From assembly GCF_000025625.1 (NCBI RefSeq), contig NC_013922.1, forward strand, positions 2,294,001 to 2,358,000: a DNA stretch of 64,000 nucleotides. Reading direction: 5' to 3'. Position numbers and translations under genes: made by a program. This DNA is from Natrialba magadii ATCC 43099. GTDB lineage: Archaea > Halobacteriota > Halobacteria > Halobacteriales > Natrialbaceae. Under the pieces are notes generated by a model. The model did not search any database. It worked only from the letters and a program-made list of their open reading frames with translations, and was not told the DNA's origin. Of the stretch, positions 7,915-15,832 are shown piece after piece (position 1 is the stretch's first letter; each line of letters opens with the position of its first letter).

Positions 7915-8259
7915 TCAGAACGACTCCTGCTCGCGCTGGCCTTCCTGGTCCGGCGCACCCTCGTCCTGCCTCTCCTCACCCACCGCGGGCGGCGTTCGGT
8001 CGCTGTAGTTTTTCCGCCCGATCGCCTCGTCGCCGACCATGTTCATGATCGCCTGTTCGACTTCCCCGTAGTCCCGATACTCCTCCTCGTTCAGCGGCCC
8101 GATGATCTCCTCGAGTGTCGCCGTTTTCTCATTCATCTCGAGTTCCGTGTCGCCGTGTGTCTCGAGTAACTCGTCTTGGCTGATCGGATACTCCACCGAC
8201 TCGAGTTCGTCGCCGAGGTCGCCCAGTTCGACGCCGAGTTCGCGGCTGTCGTCGGTCAT
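7915..8259 (-). CDS. DUF5789 family protein
   Basis: A 114-residue acidic soluble protein. The order RELGVELGDLGDELE, YPISQDELLETHGD, TLEEIIGP and IMNMVGDEAIGRKNYSDR matches the haloarchaeal DUF5789 family as I recall it. It carries no catalytic motif or membrane segment and its function is unknown. The start at 8259 was chosen because codons upstream lose the acidic haloarchaeal character. It is convergent with the ABC exporter and divergent from the creatininase-family gene. Confidence 0.75.
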   Translation of the reverse strand: MTDDSRELGVELGDLGDELESVEYPISQDELLETHGDTELEMNEKTATLEEIIGPLNEEEYRDYGEVEQAIMNMVGDEAIGRKNYSDRTPPAVGEERQDEGAPDQEGQREQESF

Positions 8260-8397
8260 AGTGGCCTTTCGTCGATGGGGCGGAAACCGGTTGACCTTGC
8301 GTTCGCCACGGTGGCGTATGTGGTGTTTCCGGACCCTGAGGTGCCGTGTCACGTGTCACGAGTTACGAGTTACGAGTCACGAGTCACCGACGGTTTC

Positions 8398-9162
8398 ATG
8401 TCCGAACGCCGAGCCTATGCTGCTATGGACATCGCCAGCGCCACCTGGACCGACGTGGGGGAACTCGAGGCCGACCTCGCGGTCGTTCCCGTCGGCAGCA
8501 CGGAACAGCACGGCCCGCACGCACCGCTCGGAGCCGACGTACTCACCGCCGAGGCAGTCGCCGACGCCGGACTCGAGCGCACTGATCGTGACGTGCTCCG
8601 AGCGCCAGCGATTCCGATCGGCGTCGCGGAGGAACACCGCCAGTTTCCGGGCACGATGTGGGTCTCGCCGGACACCTTCCGCAGCTACGTCAGCGAAGCC
8701 GTCCAGAGTCTGGCCCACCACGGCGTCGAACGCGTCGTCCTCGTCAACGGCCACGGCGGCAACGTCGACGCGCTCCGAGAGGTCGGTGCGCGGCTCACGC
8801 GCGACGGCGACGCCTACACCGTCCCGTTCACCTGGTTCAACGCAGTCGGAGAGCACTCTGCTGATATGGGCCACGGTGGGCCACTCGAGACGGCCCTCCT
8901 TCGACACGTCGAACCCGAACTGGTCCGCGAAGACCGCATCGAAGAAGCGCGCGACGGCGCTGCCGATGGCTGGGGCGAGTGGACGAGTTACGTGAACCTG
9001 GCCTACGATTCCGCACAGTTTAGCGAAAACGGTGTCGTCGGGGATCCAGCCGAGGGCGACGCGGAGCGAGGCGAGAAGCTACTCGAGTTGGCGGCCGAGT
9101 CGCTGGTGCGGTTGCTGGATGCGGTTGCGGAGCGGGATGTGTCGGTGGCCGATAGCCGGTAG
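8398..9162 (+). CDS. Creatininase-family amidohydrolase
   Basis: A 254-residue metal-dependent hydrolase of the creatininase superfamily. Conserved elements are VPVGSTEQHGPHAPLGAD (the Glu, His and Asp metal ligands), GVAEEHRQFPGT, the metal and substrate loop VNGHGGN, and ADMGHGGPLETALLRH. Relatives include creatininase, the MftE mycofactocin peptidase and the FAPy deformylase ArfB, so the substrate is open; no mycofactocin genes are nearby. An in-frame ATG at 8425 (MDIASATW) is an equally plausible start. Short direct repeats of CACGAGTTACGAGT type lie just upstream (about 8356-8388). Confidence 0.85.
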   Translation: MSERRAYAAMDIASATWTDVGELEADLAVVPVGSTEQHGPHAPLGADVLTAEAVADAGLERTDRDVLRAPAIPIGVAEEHRQFPGTMWVSPDTFRSYVSEAVQSLAHHGVERVVLVNGHGGNVDALREVGARLTRDGDAYTVPFTWFNAVGEHSADMGHGGPLETALLRHVEPELVREDRIEEARDGAADGWGEWTSYVNLAYDSAQFSENGVVGDPAEGDAERGEKLLELAAESLVRLLDAVAERDVSVADSR

Positions 9163-9210
9163 TTGTCGTCTGTAGCGGGTAGCGCGCAGCTAGTAGCGGG
9201 TAGCAGGTGG

Positions 9211-9300
9211 CGGGTATCGCGGCTGGTGGCGGGTATCGCGGCTGGTGGCGGGTATCGCGGCTGGTGGCGGGTATCGCGGCTGGTGGCCGGTATCGCGGAC
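9211..9300. repeat. 19-bp tandem repeat, about five copies
   Basis: The unit CGGGTATCGCGGCTGGTGG recurs at 9211, 9230, 9249, 9268 and 9287 with almost no change, and degenerate copies extend upstream to about 9178. It fills the convergent gap between the creatininase-family gene and DUF5790. No reading frame is supported. Confidence 0.92.
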
Positions 9301-9315
9301 GGATCTGAAACGACG

Positions 9316-9783
9316 TTATTCTTCGTCGCCGTCGTCATCCTCTTCGTCGCCATCGTCAGCCGCCTCCTCCTCTTCGTCGGCGTCTGCATCAGGGCCGGCG
9401 TCCTCGAGTGCCCCGCGCAGCGCTGGAATCGTCGCGGTGAGGTCACCGACCTGCTCGCCGGCATCGCTGATATCTGCGATGGTCGCTTCGAGATTAGCAA
9501 TCTCTTCTTCGAGGTCCTCGGCATCGTCGAAGGCATCGGCGCGCTGGCCCATGGTGAACCACTTCTTCGCGTCGCGGAGGTGCTCTTCGGCGTCGCCGGC
9601 GTCGAGTGCTGAGTTGAGTGCGTTGAGCATGCCGAGGACGTTATCTGCGTCGGCCTCCCAGACGTCGTCCGAGTCGGGGAGGGCGTCCCAGGCGTCCGCG
9701 AGCGAGGATTCGACGTCCTCGCGCATTTCGTTGGCCGCTTCGCCGAAGAGTTCCTCGTCGTCGCCGAGTGTCGCTTGGCTCAT
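9316..9783 (-). CDS. DUF5790 family protein
   Basis: A 155-residue, strongly acidic protein recognised as haloarchaeal DUF5790 from the start SQATLGDDEELFGEAANEMR, the segment DDVWEADADNVLGMLNAL and AEEHLRDAKKWFTMGQRADAF. The middle is predicted helical or coiled coil (about 105-135). The last 25 residues are almost all Asp/Glu and are probably disordered. Its function is unknown. The start at 9783 gives the conserved N-terminus; the longer frame adds non-conserved basic sequence. Confidence 0.8.
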   Translation of the reverse strand: MSQATLGDDEELFGEAANEMREDVESSLADAWDALPDSDDVWEADADNVLGMLNALNSALDAGDAEEHLRDAKKWFTMGQRADAFDDAEDLEEEIANLEATIADISDAGEQVGDLTATIPALRGALEDAGPDADADEEEEAADDGDEEDDDGDEE

Positions 9784-9953
9784 GTCACCACGTTCACGGT
9801 CACCGAGGTTAAAAGGTCGCCCGAAAGTGAAAGTGAAAATTGGCGGGAGCGAATCGGTACCGTCCGAACGGCGAGCACGTTTCGAAAGGAAGGTCATCTG
9901 TTGTGTGGGTATCGCTTGATCACTCCGTTCGGGTCGCCCGTGTCGTGTCCCGT

Positions 9954-10391
9954 TCAGTCTCCCGCGTCGCGGCCACTCACGGAAACCACTTTCATCATCG
10001 GGTAGCCGTCTTCCATCGCCATCTGCGTCACGACCTCTCGGCCTTCGTACTCGATTACGATTTCGACCTCGAGAAACCGTCCCGTCAGTTCAGTGTAGTC
10101 GGCCGCCGACCCAGCGAGTTCGGACTCGAGTTCGTCCGTGCGAACGTCGACAGTCACGTCGACGCAGTGGGGTTGGTTCTCGATGGATGCTTCCATCGCG
10201 CGGGCGAGGCTTGGAGCGCTCTCGGGTGCGACGGGCGTGCCGGCGAACTGGTGATAGAGCGTGCCGAACTTGATGCCGGCCTCGAAGCAGGCGGTTTCGG
10301 CGGTTGTCGGGGCTGTTGGGGCTGTCGGGGCTGTCGATGCTGCTGCCGTTTCCGAGTCGGCTGGCTCGGATTCGTCGTCGCTCTCGCTCAT
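9954..10391 (-). CDS. mptD: Archaeal dihydroneopterin aldolase (MptD family)
   Basis: A 145-residue protein of the archaeal dihydroneopterin aldolase family (PF04038), which cleaves 7,8-dihydroneopterin to 6-hydroxymethyl-dihydropterin and glycolaldehyde in pterin/folate biosynthesis. The hallmark ACFEAGIKFGTLYHQFAGTPV contains the Glu (37) and His (47) at the ten-residue spacing of the catalytic pair in the Methanocaldococcus enzyme, and a later Tyr lies in DGYPMMKV. The first 32 residues are an Ala/Thr/Pro-rich extension (APTAPTAPTT) that looks slippage-derived. It is divergent from azf. Confidence 0.85.
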   Translation of the reverse strand: MSESDDESEPADSETAAASTAPTAPTAPTTAETACFEAGIKFGTLYHQFAGTPVAPESAPSLARAMEASIENQPHCVDVTVDVRTDELESELAGSAADYTELTGRFLEVEIVIEYEGREVVTQMAMEDGYPMMKVVSVSGRDAGD

Positions 10392-10527
10392 AGTCACGGG
10401 TTCGCGGGCGGGATGGAAGGCCGTTGCGCTCCGCCGTTCCACTTCATCTGGCCGCGGTGTGACACCGACGTACGTCCCGGTCCAGAACCGCATGGTTCTT
10501 ATCGACGCTTTCCCTCACACCGAACGA

Positions 10528-11271
10528 ATGGCACAGTCGGTCCTGCTTACCGGGGCTGCGGGGCGCGTCGGAACGGCGATCCTCGCCGACCTCGCGGACG
10601 AACACGAGTGGCGGCTGATGGATCGCGACCCGATGACGGAGGACCATCCTGGCGAATTCGTCGTCGCGGATATCACCGACGAGGAAACCGTCCGCGACGC
10701 GATGGAGGGCATCGACGTGGTCATCCACCTCGCGGGCGACCCGCGTCCGGAAGCGCCCTGGGATAGCGTCCTGACGAACAACATCGACGGCACGCAGACG
10801 ATTTTCGAGGCCGCAGTCGACGCCGACGTGGAGAAGGTTGTCTTCGCATCCTCGAATCACGCCGTTGGCGCGTACGAAACCGAAGAACGCACTCCCGAGA
10901 TGTACCGCGCGCACGACGACTACTTGCTCGACGGCACGGAACTCCCGCGACCGGGGAACCTCTACGGCGTCTCCAAGGCCGCCGGCGAGTCGCTCGGGCG
11001 GTACTACCACGACGAACACGGCCTCTCCGTCGCCTGCGTTCGGATCGGAAATCTCACGAAGGGCCATCCACCAATCGATTACGAGCGCGGGCAGGCGATG
11101 TGGCTCTCCTACCGCGACTGTGCACACCTGTTCGACCGCTGCATCCGCGCGGAGTACGAGTACGAAATCGTCTATGGCATCTCCGACAACGACCGCAAAT
11201 ACTACTCGATCGATCGCGCGAAAGCGGTGCTGGGCTACGAGCCACGGGACAACTCAGCCGAGCACAACTGA
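10528..11271 (+). CDS. azf: NAD-dependent glucose-6-phosphate dehydrogenase (Azf)
   Basis: A 247-residue extended-SDR enzyme closely resembling the characterised Haloferax Azf (archaeal zwischenferment). That enzyme oxidises glucose-6-phosphate with NAD+ to open the haloarchaeal oxidative pentose phosphate pathway. Visible are the nucleotide motif TGAAGRVG (8-15), HLAGDPRPEAPWDSVL, the active-site Ser in ASSNHAVGAYE (109) and the Tyr146/Lys150 pair in LYGVSKAAGE, followed by GNLTKGHPP and YGISDNDRKYYSID. The protein ends at DNSAEHN, about 15 residues earlier than the Haloferax enzyme as I remember it, so its C-terminus is short. It is leaderless by position. Confidence 0.9.
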   Translation: MAQSVLLTGAAGRVGTAILADLADEHEWRLMDRDPMTEDHPGEFVVADITDEETVRDAMEGIDVVIHLAGDPRPEAPWDSVLTNNIDGTQTIFEAAVDADVEKVVFASSNHAVGAYETEERTPEMYRAHDDYLLDGTELPRPGNLYGVSKAAGESLGRYYHDEHGLSVACVRIGNLTKGHPPIDYERGQAMWLSYRDCAHLFDRCIRAEYEYEIVYGISDNDRKYYSIDRAKAVLGYEPRDNSAEHN

Positions 11272-11354
11272 GGGCGGTTTTTCGGACGGAATCGAAATTG
11301 GATGGCGTTTGAGAGCTTTTGCTCCCGTAGTGATTTGCTCCCGACAAAGCCGTT

Positions 11355-11476
11355 GGATCACCTGTTGAAGGCCGTTGGATCGCCTGTTGAAAACAGATGG
11401 ATCGCCTGTTGAAAACAGATGGATCGCCTGTTGAAAACAGATGGATCGCCTGTTGAAAACAGATGGATCGCCTATT
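11355..11476. repeat. 22-bp tandem repeat, six copies
   Basis: The unit GGATCGCCTGTTGAAAACAGAT repeats with an exact 22-bp period (anchors at 11357, 11379, 11401, 11423, 11445 and 11467). The first two copies and the last diverge, and the middle ones are identical. Each full unit contains the small palindrome CTGTT-GAA-AACAG. It lies about 85 nt beyond the azf stop, in the convergent gap before the gene at 11539. There are no spacers, so it is not CRISPR. Confidence 0.95.
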
Positions 11477-11538
11477 GTGGCGTGAAACTGCAGTTCGCTC
11501 CTCCGTGAGTCTGCTTGTCGTCTTTGTTTCCCGCCGGA

Positions 11539-11967
11539 TCAGGGTTCGTCTCGACGTTCGGCGGTCGCGTTTGTCGCCTCGCGCACCGCCTGTTCGAACG
11601 CGTTGCTCGTGATACCGTATCGCGTATATCCGGCGGCTGTTCGTGTCCGCGAGACGGCGACGACAGGCTCACGGTCGACGTAGAGTCTCCAGTCGTCGCC
11701 GTTCTCGACGTCGACTCCTCTGAACTGGATCTCTACGCCGTGGCTCGACTCGAGTCGCTCGACGACTGGCGGAACGAGTACGTGATCCTGGAACTGTGGC
11801 GGCCGATACGGCGAGAGGTCATGCGCTCGAAACTCCTCGACAGCGTTGCGCCACCACGCGGGAAGCTCGGAGACATCGATGTCCGCGTACGGCTCGTCGC
11901 GGTCCAACCAGCCAGGGGCACGCTCGTCGCCGTCGCGTTCGATATTGCGGTCGTCCTCGGCGGTCAT
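11539..11967 (-). CDS. Conserved haloarchaeal hypothetical protein
   Basis: A 142-residue soluble protein with the segment DVSELPAWWRNAVEEFRAHDL, then YRPPQFQDHVLVPPVVERLE and a compact C-terminal domain DWRLYVDREPVVAVSRTRTAAGYTRYGI ending in an amphipathic helix. The arrangement feels conserved among haloarchaea but I assign no family. It is the last gene of a three-gene run: amidohydrolase, Rieske protein, then this gene 7 nt after the Rieske stop. It may therefore be co-transcribed with them. The start at 11967 gives the acidic TAEDDRN N-terminus. Confidence 0.65.
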   Translation of the reverse strand: MTAEDDRNIERDGDERAPGWLDRDEPYADIDVSELPAWWRNAVEEFRAHDLSPYRPPQFQDHVLVPPVVERLESSHGVEIQFRGVDVENGDDWRLYVDREPVVAVSRTRTAAGYTRYGITSNAFEQAVREATNATAERRDEP

Positions 11968-11974
11968 CGTGCCG

Positions 11975-12358
11975 TTACAGGCCCACGTAGAGTTCGCCGT
12001 CGATCTCTCGAACGTCGTAGGTCGGGAGGCGATACTTGTCACTGGCCGTGTGTCGCCCGTCCGTGACGTCGAACTCCCAGCCGTGCCACGGGCAGGCGAC
12101 GATCTCGTCCTCGCAGCTCCAGACGAGGTCTTCGTCCTCGTCGACCTCGAGCGTGCCGCTTAGCAGCCCTTCGCAGGCCGGACCGCCCTGGTGGGGACAG
12201 TAGTTCGAGAGTGCGTAGAGGTCGCCGTTCGAGTTGAAGACCGCGACCTCGCGCCCCTCGACGTCCGCGATGATCCGTTCGCCTTCCTCGAGTTCGTCCG
12301 CGGAAGCGACGTGATGGAGGCCGTCGGTTTCGGGGTTTTGTGTATCGTTCGTCGCCAT
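11975..12358 (-). CDS. Rieske-type [2Fe-2S] protein
   Basis: A 127-residue soluble Rieske ferredoxin-like protein. The two cluster-binding boxes are CPHQGGP (about 54-60) and CPWHGWEFD (about 89-97), giving the two-Cys, two-His ligand set. There is no signal or membrane segment, so it acts in the cytoplasm as an electron carrier or as the small subunit of an oxygenase-type system. Its start is one base beyond the stop of the amidohydrolase gene, which implies tight co-expression. Nitrite-reductase small subunits share the fold, but no reductase is adjacent. Confidence 0.9.
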   Translation of the reverse strand: MATNDTQNPETDGLHHVASADELEEGERIIADVEGREVAVFNSNGDLYALSNYCPHQGGPACEGLLSGTLEVDEDEDLVWSCEDEIVACPWHGWEFDVTDGRHTASDKYRLPTYDVREIDGELYVGL

Positions 12359-12359
12359 A

Positions 12360-13478
12360 TTAGTCGAAGTCGTACACCCGTTCTGCCGTTTTCCCGTAGA
12401 TATTCTGAATCTCCTCGCTCGAGAACTCCGAGCGAAGGATCTTCAGCAGTTCGTCAGTGTTGTCGAAGTCGAAGTGCGGATAGTCCGAGGAGAACATGAG
12501 ATTGTCCTCGCCCTCGAACAGCCGGGTGATCTGGTTGAGATACTGCGGGTCGTCGGCGCCTTCAACCGGCTGGCTCGTCAGGTAGAACTGATCCTTGAGG
12601 TACTCGCTCGGAAGCTTCTCGAGCATCGGTGCGTCCCACTTCGCGCCCATGTAGTCGTGATCCATCCGGCGCATGAAGTATGGGTACCAGCCGAGTCCGG
12701 CCTCCTGGATAACGAACTCGAGATCGGGGAACCGTTCGGGAACGCCCTGTGTGATCATGTCAGCCAGATTCGTCTGGTGCATCATGTTGTGCGAGGTAGC
12801 GTGAACTGGTAGTGCGCGGTTCATCGACTTCCAGGTCGAGGGGAACCGAGTCATCATCGTCCCGCCGGCGTTGTGCATCTTGATCGGCAGGCCGGCTCGC
12901 TCACAGGCCTCGTACAGCGGGTAGTAGCGCTCGTTCCCCAGGGTCGGATCGACCGAGCCGCTGGGAATCATGACGGCGACGATCCCGTCTTCGTCGGCCC
13001 GACGGTCGACCTCTTCGGCGGCCTCGACCGGCTTCTGCGGTGCAACGATCGCTGCGCCGTAGACGCCGTTGTCCGTGTCGATCACTTCGTCGAGCAGCCA
13101 GTTGTTGTACGCCGTCGCCAGCGCGGCGGCCAGATCGTCGTGGTGGACGGCCCCCAGATAGAGGTTCTGAGTCGGGGTCGCGATTGCCTTGTCCCATTCG
13201 ATCAGGTCTTTTCCCTTCTGGATGTCGTCGGCCGTTCGGACGGTTTCGGAGTCGGCTTTTCCCATCGTCACGGAGTACACCATCCCGTGAGCGGGATAGA
13301 CGCGCCCGAGATAGCCGTAGTCGTCGCCACCCTGGGTGTTCAACATCTCGTCGAACGGACTCTCGAGGTACGGAAAGATATCTTCCTGCCGTTCGGTCAG
13401 GTGGAAGTCCGTGTCCACGATGACCTCGAGGTCGTCGATAGACCGGATCCGATCCGCCTGTTGTGTCGTCGAACTCAT
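12360..13478 (-). CDS. Amidohydrolase, COG2159/ACMSD-like
   Basis: A 372-residue metal-dependent hydrolase or decarboxylase of the amidohydrolase-2 family (relatives of aminocarboxymuconate-semialdehyde decarboxylase). Conserved points are the early metal-binding DTDFHL (an HxH variant with a single His), LPIKMHNAG, VIQEAGLGWYPYFMRRMDHD and the C-terminal FSSDYPHFDFDN with the catalytic Asp. It heads the operon with the Rieske protein and faces an IclR regulator, the usual layout of an inducible aromatic or heterocycle catabolic unit. The substrate is unknown. The start at 13478 fits a TATA element 29 nt upstream. Confidence 0.82.
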   Translation of the reverse strand: MSSTTQQADRIRSIDDLEVIVDTDFHLTERQEDIFPYLESPFDEMLNTQGGDDYGYLGRVYPAHGMVYSVTMGKADSETVRTADDIQKGKDLIEWDKAIATPTQNLYLGAVHHDDLAAALATAYNNWLLDEVIDTDNGVYGAAIVAPQKPVEAAEEVDRRADEDGIVAVMIPSGSVDPTLGNERYYPLYEACERAGLPIKMHNAGGTMMTRFPSTWKSMNRALPVHATSHNMMHQTNLADMITQGVPERFPDLEFVIQEAGLGWYPYFMRRMDHDYMGAKWDAPMLEKLPSEYLKDQFYLTSQPVEGADDPQYLNQITRLFEGEDNLMFSSDYPHFDFDNTDELLKILRSEFSSEEIQNIYGKTAERVYDFD

Positions 13479-13501
13479 CGATTCTATCATGGTCGATAGT
13501 G

Positions 13502-13511
13502 CATAAATAAC
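13502..13511 (-). promoter_or_regulatory. TATA box of the amidohydrolase-Rieske operon
   Basis: The minus strand reads TTATTTATGC, centred about 29 nt upstream of the ATG at 13478. This supports a leaderless mRNA and that start. The region up to the IclR gene at 13745 is the natural place for an operator. Confidence 0.5.
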
Positions 13512-13744
13512 GAAGGGCGATTTCCGCGCGTGAAACGCTATACCGGTCGAATAGCCTCTTTTAGAGACAGTCGTTGATCTTCGTCGCACCGTAAACGCCC
13601 TCGAGACGACGGGTAGCCGCTTCGTCGACGGGACCGGCCCCCGGAGAGTAGTCGACCAGCATCTGTTCGCTGCTAGAGAACGATTAACTACTCTGTTTCC
13701 CAGTAGAAAACGACTTTGCGTTCGAGTTCGCAGGTAGCATATCG

Positions 13745-14536
13745 ATGACTGACTGGAAACCGGGCGGTCCGGAGCCTGGAGACGATGAATCGACTATCAA
13801 GAGCGTCGATACCTCGTTCGCTATTGTTACAGCCCTGAAAGAGCGTGACAGTGCTGGCGTGACCGAGTTAGCGGACGCGACCGGACTCTCGAAGAGTTCG
13901 GTCCACAAACACCTGCGGTCGCTGTTGAAACACGATTTCGTGGTCACAGACGGCGACGAGTACCGACTCGGACTTCGGTATCTCGATCTGGGTGCTCACG
14001 TGCGAGCGCAGATACCGGGGTCGTCAGAGATCAAACGCAAACTGCGCGAACTCGCAGAGCAGGCTGGTGAAAGCGCCCAGTTCGCCGTCGAGGAGCGCGG
14101 CAAGGCCGTGGTCCTCTACCGGGAGGTGAGCCACGGCGGCGTCTACTCCCGCGGGCGCGTCGGCCGACGGTTCTACATGCACCAGACCGCTGCCGGAAAA
14201 GCACTGCTCTCACAGTTTTCCGAGCAGTGGGTCCGTGAAATCGTTGCCCGACACGGGCTCCCGGCAACGACTCCTCATACCATCACTGACGAGGACGCGC
14301 TGTTCGAAGAACTCGAGGAGGTACGGGAACGCGGCGTCGCGTTCAACAGCGAGGGAAGCACCGAGGGCCTTCGATCCGTCGCTGTGCCGGTTTCGGGACC
14401 CGATGGCGACGTTCTCGGGGCGTTCGCCGTCGCCGGGCCAACACACCGACTCGAGGGGGAGCGGTTCGAGACGGAGATTCCGGACCTCCTCCGTAGCATC
14501 GTCAACGAACTCGAGTTGAACCTGGCGTATTCGTGA
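13745..14536 (+). CDS. IclR-family transcriptional regulator
   Basis: A 263-residue regulator with an N-terminal winged helix (about 18-75: FAIVTALKERDSAGVTELADATGLSKSSVHKHLRSL) and a C-terminal IclR effector domain (about 95-258) containing GRVGRRFYMHQTAAGKALLSQ, FNSEGSTEGLRSVAVPV and LGAFAVAGPTHR. IclR proteins bind small organic effectors and control nearby catabolic genes. It is divergent from the amidohydrolase-Rieske operon, which is its most likely target. The haloarchaeal codon use is typical, so there is no sign of recent transfer. Confidence 0.9.
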   Translation: MTDWKPGGPEPGDDESTIKSVDTSFAIVTALKERDSAGVTELADATGLSKSSVHKHLRSLLKHDFVVTDGDEYRLGLRYLDLGAHVRAQIPGSSEIKRKLRELAEQAGESAQFAVEERGKAVVLYREVSHGGVYSRGRVGRRFYMHQTAAGKALLSQFSEQWVREIVARHGLPATTPHTITDEDALFEELEEVRERGVAFNSEGSTEGLRSVAVPVSGPDGDVLGAFAVAGPTHRLEGERFETEIPDLLRSIVNELELNLAYS

Positions 14537-14775
14537 GGACGGCAGACTGCCTGGCGACGTCCGCTTCGATGGCTCGCTGGTCGCGTCTGCAGGCGTCGTT
14601 CGCTCTCCAGGACGACGAGAGCAGTTGGAGTGGCTGACACAGGGGCCGCAACTGGACGGCTGACCAGGCTGTTGCCCGCATGCGCTGGCGTGTGCTGACC
14701 CCGCCCAGCACGACTGCGACCCGTGGTCAGTCGTGCTGTCTCCCCTTTCTCTCCACAACCGCTCTCTGTGCACCC

Positions 14776-15390
14776 TCAGAACAGTCCTTCCACATCCGAC
14801 TCCTTCGCTTGTCGCCGATCGACGTGTCCCGCTAGCCGCTGGGCGACAATTCCGCGGTGAGCATCCTCGCGGACGAAATCGAACAGCAGCGAGATGAACG
14901 CGCTGTCGTCCTCGCCCGCCGCCAGATCGTGCTCGGCGTACTCGAGTCCCTGCTCGATCACTCCCGCCTCGTAGCCGAGTTCGCCGGCGAGGACGAGCGC
15001 GGCAATCGCCGTCGCGTCGAAGCCGAGGTCGTCGCGCGTCGGCACGTCGCCTTCGTGTTCGATGCGGACGGGCGGACGCCGTTCGACGAGTTCGGGGTCG
15101 GCGGCGAGTGCGGCGAGGAACGAGCGCAGGGGCGGGAGTCGAACGTTGCGATAGGTGTCCGGGAGATCGGCGAGGTACTCGAGTGCGCTTTCGGCCAGCC
15201 CAACTGCGCCCTCCCAGTTTTGCGTGTGCGCGTGGTGGACGGCGGCGGTGGCCTGGATGAGGCCGTGGAGTAGTTGTTCATCGTCGGTGCCACTGTCTAG
15301 GTCGAGCCAGTGGTCTTCCCAGGCGTCGTGGGCGGCGTGGTAGAAGCCGTCGTTGTAGATGGCGATGCCGGCCCGGAGGTGGTCGCGCAT
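14776..15390 (-). CDS. DUF309 family protein
   Basis: A 204-residue helical protein with the DUF309 core at the N-terminus: GIAIYNDGFYHAAHDAWEDHW, then LLHGLIQATAAVHHAHTQNW and SALEYLADLP. The first motif (YHAAHDAWE, a histidine/glutamate-rich helix) defines the family, which occurs in bacteria and haloarchaea with unknown activity. The C-terminal half is an additional helical region. It is transcribed alone and faces the IclR gene convergently. Confidence 0.82.
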   Translation of the reverse strand: MRDHLRAGIAIYNDGFYHAAHDAWEDHWLDLDSGTDDEQLLHGLIQATAAVHHAHTQNWEGAVGLAESALEYLADLPDTYRNVRLPPLRSFLAALAADPELVERRPPVRIEHEGDVPTRDDLGFDATAIAALVLAGELGYEAGVIEQGLEYAEHDLAAGEDDSAFISLLFDFVREDAHRGIVAQRLAGHVDRRQAKESDVEGLF

Positions 15391-15832
15391 AGGTGGCTGT
15401 CTGCTGGTCAGTAGTCGGGGGAGAGTGGAGAGGGTGTCGGTGGCTGGTTCTTCTGACGGCGGTATGGTGCTGTCTAGTCGAGCGGACTGGTGACAACTGC
15501 TGAATCAGGGTTTTGACTGGCGGCAGGAACTGAAAGTGCCGGATACGTACCGCCTCCGGCGGGGCGGGCAGACAACTGTCGAAACGGAGAGTGCGGCCAA
15601 ACCATGACGGAAACTGGACGCCGGGATGCACTCTCTGACCGGTTACTCACCGCCACCGGTGAGGCGGTACTCGATCCGAGCACGGAATCGCATATTATTA
15701 TGCGCGCAGTTCCGACTGTTTAGGCTCCCGTTGTGTCGGGCGAAATGGTTCTATGGCCACCCTAAGAGTTCTCTCGACGGATTCGACCGGCAGATTCTGT
15801 TCGACTGCGAACGTCGGTGTCGGTCACTCGCT
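15391..15832. other. Intergenic region without a clear gene
   Basis: This stretch separates the DUF309 and M29 peptidase genes. Apart from a doubtful 39-codon frame at 15604 I see no RNA gene, repeat or mobile-element end. The short palindrome CACCGCCACCGGTGAGGCGG near 15650 is part of that frame. Confidence 0.4.
15604..15723 (+). CDS. Possible small protein, 39 residues
   Basis: An ATG frame beginning MTETGRRDALSDRLL and ending RAVPTV before a TAG. Its start looks like a haloarchaeal protein N-terminus (acidic and Ala/Leu-rich) and the codon use is plausible, but it stops abruptly in AT-richer sequence. It may be a remnant of a longer gene or chance. I recognise no family. Confidence 0.2.
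   Translation: MTETGRRDALSDRLLTATGEAVLDPSTESHIIMRAVPTV

Noticed and set aside
9178-11476. 19-bp and 22-bp tandem repeats as CRISPR arrays
   Set aside because: Copies are head-to-tail without spacers.
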